DNA of 8,734 nucleotides from JBGLNJ01 sp964353405 (GTDB lineage Bacteria > Chloroflexota > Anaerolineae > Fen-1058). The DNA lies in NCBI GenBank assembly GCA_964353405.1, contig CAYGWJ010000209.1:1-8734 (forward strand), given 5' to 3'. Positions within the stretch are counted from its first letter, which is position 1. Each line of letters starts with the position of its first letter. This document shows, piece by piece, positions 5,208-8,734 of this stretch. Made by a program: the position numbers and the translations under genes. The notes under the pieces are model-generated. The model did not search any database. It saw only the letters and a list, made by a program, of their open reading frames with translations, and was not told the DNA's origin.

Positions 5208-5861
5208 CTAGACCTCCCGCACGTCAATGATCTGTTGTCCCTCGACCTTGCTGAGCGCGGCGACGATCTGCTCTTTCGGCGCATCGTTAATCTTGATGAC
5301 GGCATCCCACTTGTCCGGCTCTTTGGGCACAAACGCGCCGCCCAGCGACAAGATCCCCCAGCCTTGCGCCGCAACCGCGGCGACAAGTTTGGCCAGCTCG
5401 CCTTTGGCATCGGGCATGCGGACCGTGACGCGTATGCCGCAGATCGGTGCGCCCATCAGGTTCATCAAGTGCGCCATCAAATCCGTCTCGGTAAAGATGC
5501 CCACCAAAACACCTTTTTCCAACACGGGCAGGCAGCCGATCTTTTTCTCCACCATGACACGGGCCGCCTCTTCGATCGTCATATCCGGCCCGATCGTGAT
5601 GACGTCTTTAGCCTTGAGCATCACCTGCTCAACGGTCAATCGAGAAAGGTAACGGGTGATCTCCCAAACATCCAGACTGCCGACTCGGCCCGGGTCAACC
5701 AACAACGAGTGCGTCGTGACCAGGCCAAGCAAGCGCTTGCCATCGCCGACGATGGGCAGGTGGCGGATGCGGTTCTCGCCCATGTAGCGTTGAGCGTCCA
5801 TGATGGACAGGGTTGGATCCGCCATCAACGGGTGGCGGGTCATGTAATCATTTACCAGCAT
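5208..5861 (-). CDS. CBS-domain pair protein with C-terminal ACT-like domain
   Basis: The protein has 217 residues. Two CBS motifs occupy about 1-60 (VNDYMTRHP, then IRHLPIVGDGKRLLGLVT) and about 77-135 (VEQVMLKAKDVITI, then GCLPVLEKGVLVGIFTETDL). From about 142 a beta-alpha-beta segment (GIRVTVRMPDAKGELAKLV, then WGILSLGG) looks like an ACT domain, the arrangement seen in AcuB-type proteins. CBS pairs bind adenine nucleotides or S-adenosylmethionine, and ACT domains often bind amino acids, so a sensory or allosteric role is likely. No catalytic domain, membrane segment or DNA-binding domain is present. I use the ATG at 5861 because AAGGAG lies 7 nt upstream (complement of 5869-5874) and the CBS fold begins there; an in-frame ATG at 5885 would add eight residues without a better site. 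The start overlaps the ATPase gene end by 14 bp, indicating translational coupling to the transporter. It ends in TAG. The molecular target is unknown. Confidence 0.88.
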   Translation of the reverse strand: MLVNDYMTRHPLMADPTLSIMDAQRYMGENRIRHLPIVGDGKRLLGLVTTHSLLVDPGRVGSLDVWEITRYLSRLTVEQVMLKAKDVITIGPDMTIEEAARVMVEKKIGCLPVLEKGVLVGIFTETDLMAHLMNLMGAPICGIRVTVRMPDAKGELAKLVAAVAAQGWGILSLGGAFVPKEPDKWDAVIKINDAPKEQIVAALSKVEGQQIIDVREV

Positions 5862-7947
5862 GGCTAATCTCCTTGAGAGTGACAACTGCTTCTACCTTGC
5901 GCAATTCCGCCAGCGGAATATGACAAGAGATGCGATGCCCGGGCGCCACGTCTTGCCAGGGCGGCGACTCTTTCTCGCAGATTTCGCCGAATTTGCGCGG
6001 GCAGCGCGTGTGAAAGTGGCAGCCGCTCGGCGGGTTCAGCGCGCTGGGCACTGTGCCGCTCAGGCGGATGTGCTTTTGCTCTGCGCGCGGATCGGGGATG
6101 GGCACCGCCGAAAGCAGCGCTTCTGTGTAGGGATGATACGGCGGCGCATAGATGGCTTCCGCCGGGCCGATTTCGACGACCTGGCCCAGGTACATCACCG
6201 CAATCGTATCGCAGAAGAAACGCACCACGCTCAGGTCGTGTGCGATAAAGATCATCGTCGAGCCCATCCTCTGCTGGATTTCGAGCAGCAAGTTGAGCAC
6301 CGCCGCCTGAACGGACACATCCAGCGCCGACACCGGTTCATCACACAGCAACAACTCGGGGCGGCCGGCGATGGCGCGCGCGATGCCGACACGCTGTTTT
6401 TCGCCGCCGCTGAGCTGGCGGGGCAGGCGGTCATAGTAGCGCTCGCCCAGCTTCATCATATCCAGCAGGCGGATGACCTCATCATGCACCTGGTTGGACG
6501 GCACGACCTTGAAGCGCCGCAGCGAGCGCCCGATCTGCGTCCCAGCGTTGAACGAGGGATTGAGCGTCGAGTCGGGATTCTGGAACACCATCTGCAGGTT
6601 CTTGATAAGGTTCAGGTCGCGCTTGGCAATCGGCGTCGCAATGTCCACTCCCATGAACTCGAACTTGCCACCGGTCGGCGCTTCCAGCCCGATGATGGTC
6701 TTGACCAGCGTGCTCTTGCCGCAGCCTGATTCGCCCACGATGCCGAGTGTCCGACTGCGCTTGGCTTCCAAGCTGACATCGTCCACCGCCTTGACGAATT
6801 GCTTTGTGCCGCCGATCAGTTGCTTGGACGGCGCTTCGTAAAACGTCTGGGCGTGCTCGACATGCAGGATGGGGGCGGCGTCGGAGGAGACGGCCTTGCC
6901 CGCAGGGACCAGCGTGCGGGCGATCTCCTCCGGCGGCTTCCATTCCGCCTGGGCGATCTCTTCGGCAAAAAGACAGCGTGTCACGTGGCCGGGCGCCACT
7001 TGGCGCAGGTCGGGCCGCTTTTGCCGGCAATCTGCGCGGGCGAAACTACAGCGTGGCTCAAAGACGCAGCCGGGCGGCAGGTTCGCAGGCGATGGCACGC
7101 GCCCGGGGATGGGATACAGATAGCTGCTGCTTTTATCTTGACCCAGCCGGGGCACGCAGCGCATCAGCCCTTGCGTGTAAGGGTGGAGCGGCTGCAGGAA
7201 CACGTCGGCGACATCCGCGCGCTCGACCATTTCCCCGGCGTACATGACGGCCACTTTGTCGGACACGCGGGCCACCACGCCCAGGTTGTGGGTGATGTAC
7301 ATGATGGCCGTGTCAAAGTCCTTTTGCAGATCAGCGATCAGGTCGAGCACTGCCGCTTCCACGGTGACGTCGAGGGCCGTGGTCGGCTCGTCCATGATCA
7401 GCAGGGCCGGGTCATTGAGCAACGCCATGGCGATCACCACGCGCTGCTGCTGACCGCCCGAAATCTGGTGCGGGTAACGCCGCATGACGTTCGCGGCATC
7501 GGGCATATAAACCCGCTCCAACATCTGGATACATTTTTCCTCGGCGGGACTTTTCTTCATGCCCCGGTGGACGATGAGGACTTCGGACAACTGGTCGCCG
7601 ATACGCATGGACGGGTTGAGCGCCTGCATCGGGTCTTGATAGACCATGGCGATGCGGTCGCCCCGGATCTTGCGCAGCTCGCCCTCCGAGCGCGAGACCA
7701 GGTCCTGGCCCTGGAAGAAAATACTGCCTTTGACGATCTTGCCGTTGCGCCCCAGAAAGTTGACGATGCCAAAGGCGATGGTGCTCTTGCCGCAGCCAGA
7801 TTCGCCGACCACGCCGAGCGTTTCGCTGCGCTGAATGTCAAAGCTCACACCGCGCACCGCGGGGACGTCGCCCCGGCGCGTCTCGTACGAGATCGCCAGG
7901 TCGGAGACATCGAGAATAGGAGTATGCGGACGAGGATCGATTGCCAT
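5848..7947 (-). CDS. Fused dipeptide/oligopeptide-type ABC importer ATPase (DppD-DppF in one chain)
   Basis: The protein has 699 residues and contains two complete ABC ATPase units. In the first, Walker A GESGCGKST is at 48-56, Q-loop Gln104, signature ISGGQQQR 162-169, Walker B LLIMDEP 182-188 and switch His220. In the second they are at 405-413, Gln456, LSGGEKQR 512-519, LLLCDEP 532-538 and His570. All key residues are intact, so both sites should hydrolyse ATP. After each unit comes the extension typical of the peptide/nickel/opine importer group, with four cysteines (294, 300, 307, 325 and 643, 649, 657, 675). This pattern holds a [4Fe-4S] cluster in structurally studied peptide importers. 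It works at the inner face of the membrane with two permeases and a binding protein. The start at 7947 is set by GGAGGTGA (complement of 7950-7957); an upstream in-frame ATG at 8049 would overlap the permease gene by about 90 bp and adds nothing family-like. The gap to the permease is 14 bp. It ends in TGA. Confidence 0.95.
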   Translation of the reverse strand: MAIDPRPHTPILDVSDLAISYETRRGDVPAVRGVSFDIQRSETLGVVGESGCGKSTIAFGIVNFLGRNGKIVKGSIFFQGQDLVSRSEGELRKIRGDRIAMVYQDPMQALNPSMRIGDQLSEVLIVHRGMKKSPAEEKCIQMLERVYMPDAANVMRRYPHQISGGQQQRVVIAMALLNDPALLIMDEPTTALDVTVEAAVLDLIADLQKDFDTAIMYITHNLGVVARVSDKVAVMYAGEMVERADVADVFLQPLHPYTQGLMRCVPRLGQDKSSSYLYPIPGRVPSPANLPPGCVFEPRCSFARADCRQKRPDLRQVAPGHVTRCLFAEEIAQAEWKPPEEIARTLVPAGKAVSSDAAPILHVEHAQTFYEAPSKQLIGGTKQFVKAVDDVSLEAKRSRTLGIVGESGCGKSTLVKTIIGLEAPTGGKFEFMGVDIATPIAKRDLNLIKNLQMVFQNPDSTLNPSFNAGTQIGRSLRRFKVVPSNQVHDEVIRLLDMMKLGERYYDRLPRQLSGGEKQRVGIARAIAGRPELLLCDEPVSALDVSVQAAVLNLLLEIQQRMGSTMIFIAHDLSVVRFFCDTIAVMYLGQVVEIGPAEAIYAPPYHPYTEALLSAVPIPDPRAEQKHIRLSGTVPSALNPPSGCHFHTRCPRKFGEICEKESPPWQDVAPGHRISCHIPLAELRKVEAVVTLKEISHAGK

Positions 7948-7949
7948 AG

Positions 7950-7957
7950 TCACCTCC
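7950..7957 (-). promoter_or_regulatory. Ribosome binding site of the fused ATPase gene
   Basis: The minus strand reads GGAGGTGA, with the core GGAGG 5 nt before the ATG at 7947. It decides the start in favour of 7947 over the upstream in-frame ATG at 8049. Confidence 0.8.
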
Positions 7958-7961
7958 GGGT

Positions 7962-8734
7962 CTACTGATAGCGCGTGGACTCTTCGCGCAGGCCATCGGC
8001 AAAGAGACTCAGTCCCACCACCAGGCTCGATACCGCCAGCGCGGGCCACAGCACGCCCAGTGGGCTTGTCCAGATGTAGCGGCGCGCCTCGTTGATCATG
8101 CCGCCCCAGTCCGGCGTGGGCGCGGGCAGGCCAAGCCCCAGGAAGCCGAGCGTGCCGATGGAAAAGATCGCGTACCCCACGCGCAGCATCGAGTCAATGA
8201 TGAGCGGGCCGCGCGCATTGGGCAGGATTTCCACAAACATGATATACAGCGGATTCTCGCCCCGCGTTTCGGCGGCGCGGATATAGTCACGCGTGCGGAT
8301 ATCGAGCGTCAGGCTGCGCACCAGGCGGGCCACCCCCGGCGCGCCCACAAACGTGATGGCCAGCACCACGTTGATCGCCGACGAGCCAATCGCCGAGATG
8401 ATGATCAGGTACAGCAAGATCGTCGGGAAGGCCATGATGGCGTCGAGGATGCGCATCACGATCTCGTCAATCAGGCCGCCAAAGTAGCCGCCGACAAGCC
8501 CCAGGCAGGTGCCGACAAAGACGGACAGCAGCACCGAAATCGGGGCCAGCAGCAGGATGGTGCGCGCTCCATAGATCAGGCGCGACAGAATGTCCCGCCC
8601 CATTTTGTCGGTACCCAACAGATAGGTCGAAGACGGCCCCTGGAGGATGGCTTTGGAGTCTTGCCCCAGCGGGTCGTGGGGCGCGATGAGCGGCGCAAAG
8701 ATGGCCACCAGCACCCAAAAGACGACAATTGCCA
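7962..8734 (-). CDS. DppC-type ABC importer permease, missing its extreme N-terminus (cut by window edge)
   Basis: The frame is open from the right edge to a TAG stop (complement of 7962-7964), giving about 257 codons. DppC-type permeases are near 300 residues, so roughly 30-45 N-terminal residues lie outside. An internal GTG at 8714 could be mistaken for a start, but the frame continues upstream in hydrophobic sequence belonging to the first membrane helix. That helix leads into FAPLIAPHDP, then LLGTDKMGRDILSRLIYGAR, both typical of the DppC/OppC subgroup. Five more hydrophobic segments follow, making six. The EAA loop that contacts the ATPases is present (YIRAAETRG, then ILP). The C-terminus ends GLSLFADGLREESTRYQ, close to the usual LGDGLRDALDP-type tail. 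It is the inner-membrane channel subunit, presumably paired with a DppB-like permease and a lipoprotein binding protein encoded beyond the edge. Substrates of this transporter class include peptides, nickel, opines and other small solutes, so the sequence alone does not name the cargo. Confidence 0.94.
   Translation of the reverse strand, partial: AIVVFWVLVAIFAPLIAPHDPLGQDSKAILQGPSSTYLLGTDKMGRDILSRLIYGARTILLLAPISVLLSVFVGTCLGLVGGYFGGLIDEIVMRILDAIMAFPTILLYLIIISAIGSSAINVVLAITFVGAPGVARLVRSLTLDIRTRDYIRAAETRGENPLYIMFVEILPNARGPLIIDSMLRVGYAIFSIGTLGFLGLGLPAPTPDWGGMINEARRYIWTSPLGVLWPALAVSSLVVGLSLFADGLREESTRYQ

Noticed and set aside
7948..8049. N-terminal extension of the fused ATPase to 8049
   Set aside because: It would overlap the permease C-terminus and adds no recognisable sequence; GGAGGTGA directly precedes the ATG at 7947.
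1..8734. CRISPR arrays, transposons, tRNA or rRNA genes
   Set aside because: I saw no regularly spaced direct repeats, no transposase or integrase frame and no tRNA-like fold. Nearly all the sequence is accounted for by protein genes, and the only gap above 16 bp is 2197-2293.

Overview
The window is a GC-rich stretch of bacterial DNA. All seven recognisable protein genes lie on the minus strand, so transcription runs from high to low coordinates. Gaps are 6-16 bp, apart from one 14-bp overlap and one 97-bp gap. The content (corrinoid-dependent methyltransferases, a corrinoid carrier protein, methylaspartate ammonia-lyase) suggests an anaerobic bacterium. Chloroflexota is my guess from gene content and style, held weakly. 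Five of the seven visible stop codons are TAG, so this is very unlikely to be a pyrrolysine-decoding organism.

Layout in transcription order. (1) A DppC-type ABC importer permease, cut by the right edge (8734-7962). (2) A single-chain double ATPase equivalent to DppD fused to DppF (7947-5848). (3) A small CBS-pair plus ACT-like protein whose start overlaps the ATPase end (5861-5208). (4) A methylaspartate ammonia-lyase family enzyme with all recalled catalytic residues and an extra segment of about 50 residues (5201-3771). (5) An MttB-superfamily methyltransferase with alanine at the pyrrolysine position (3754-2294). A 97-bp gap follows, holding a good candidate promoter with a palindrome in its spacer. 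(6) A corrinoid protein of the MtmC/MtbC/MttC type (2196-1540). (7) A full-length homologue of monomethylamine methyltransferase MtmB with methionine at the pyrrolysine position (1527-160). (8) The first 49 codons of a second, tandem MtmB-like gene, cut by the left edge (147-1).

How the genes may work together (inference). The transporter imports an N-methylated or amino-acid-like compound. One or more of the non-pyrrolysine methyltransferases move a methyl group from it to the Co(I) corrinoid protein. The ammonia-lyase cleaves a C-N bond in an aspartate-like skeleton, either upstream or downstream of demethylation. The CBS/ACT protein may sense a nucleotide and an amino acid. The second-step methyltransferase (corrinoid to tetrahydrofolate or CoM) and the corrinoid reductive activase are not in the window. 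The most notable point is the combination: two non-pyrrolysine MtmB paralogues, an MttB paralogue, one carrier protein and a C-N lyase in one importer-linked cluster. I know of no described pathway with this makeup.
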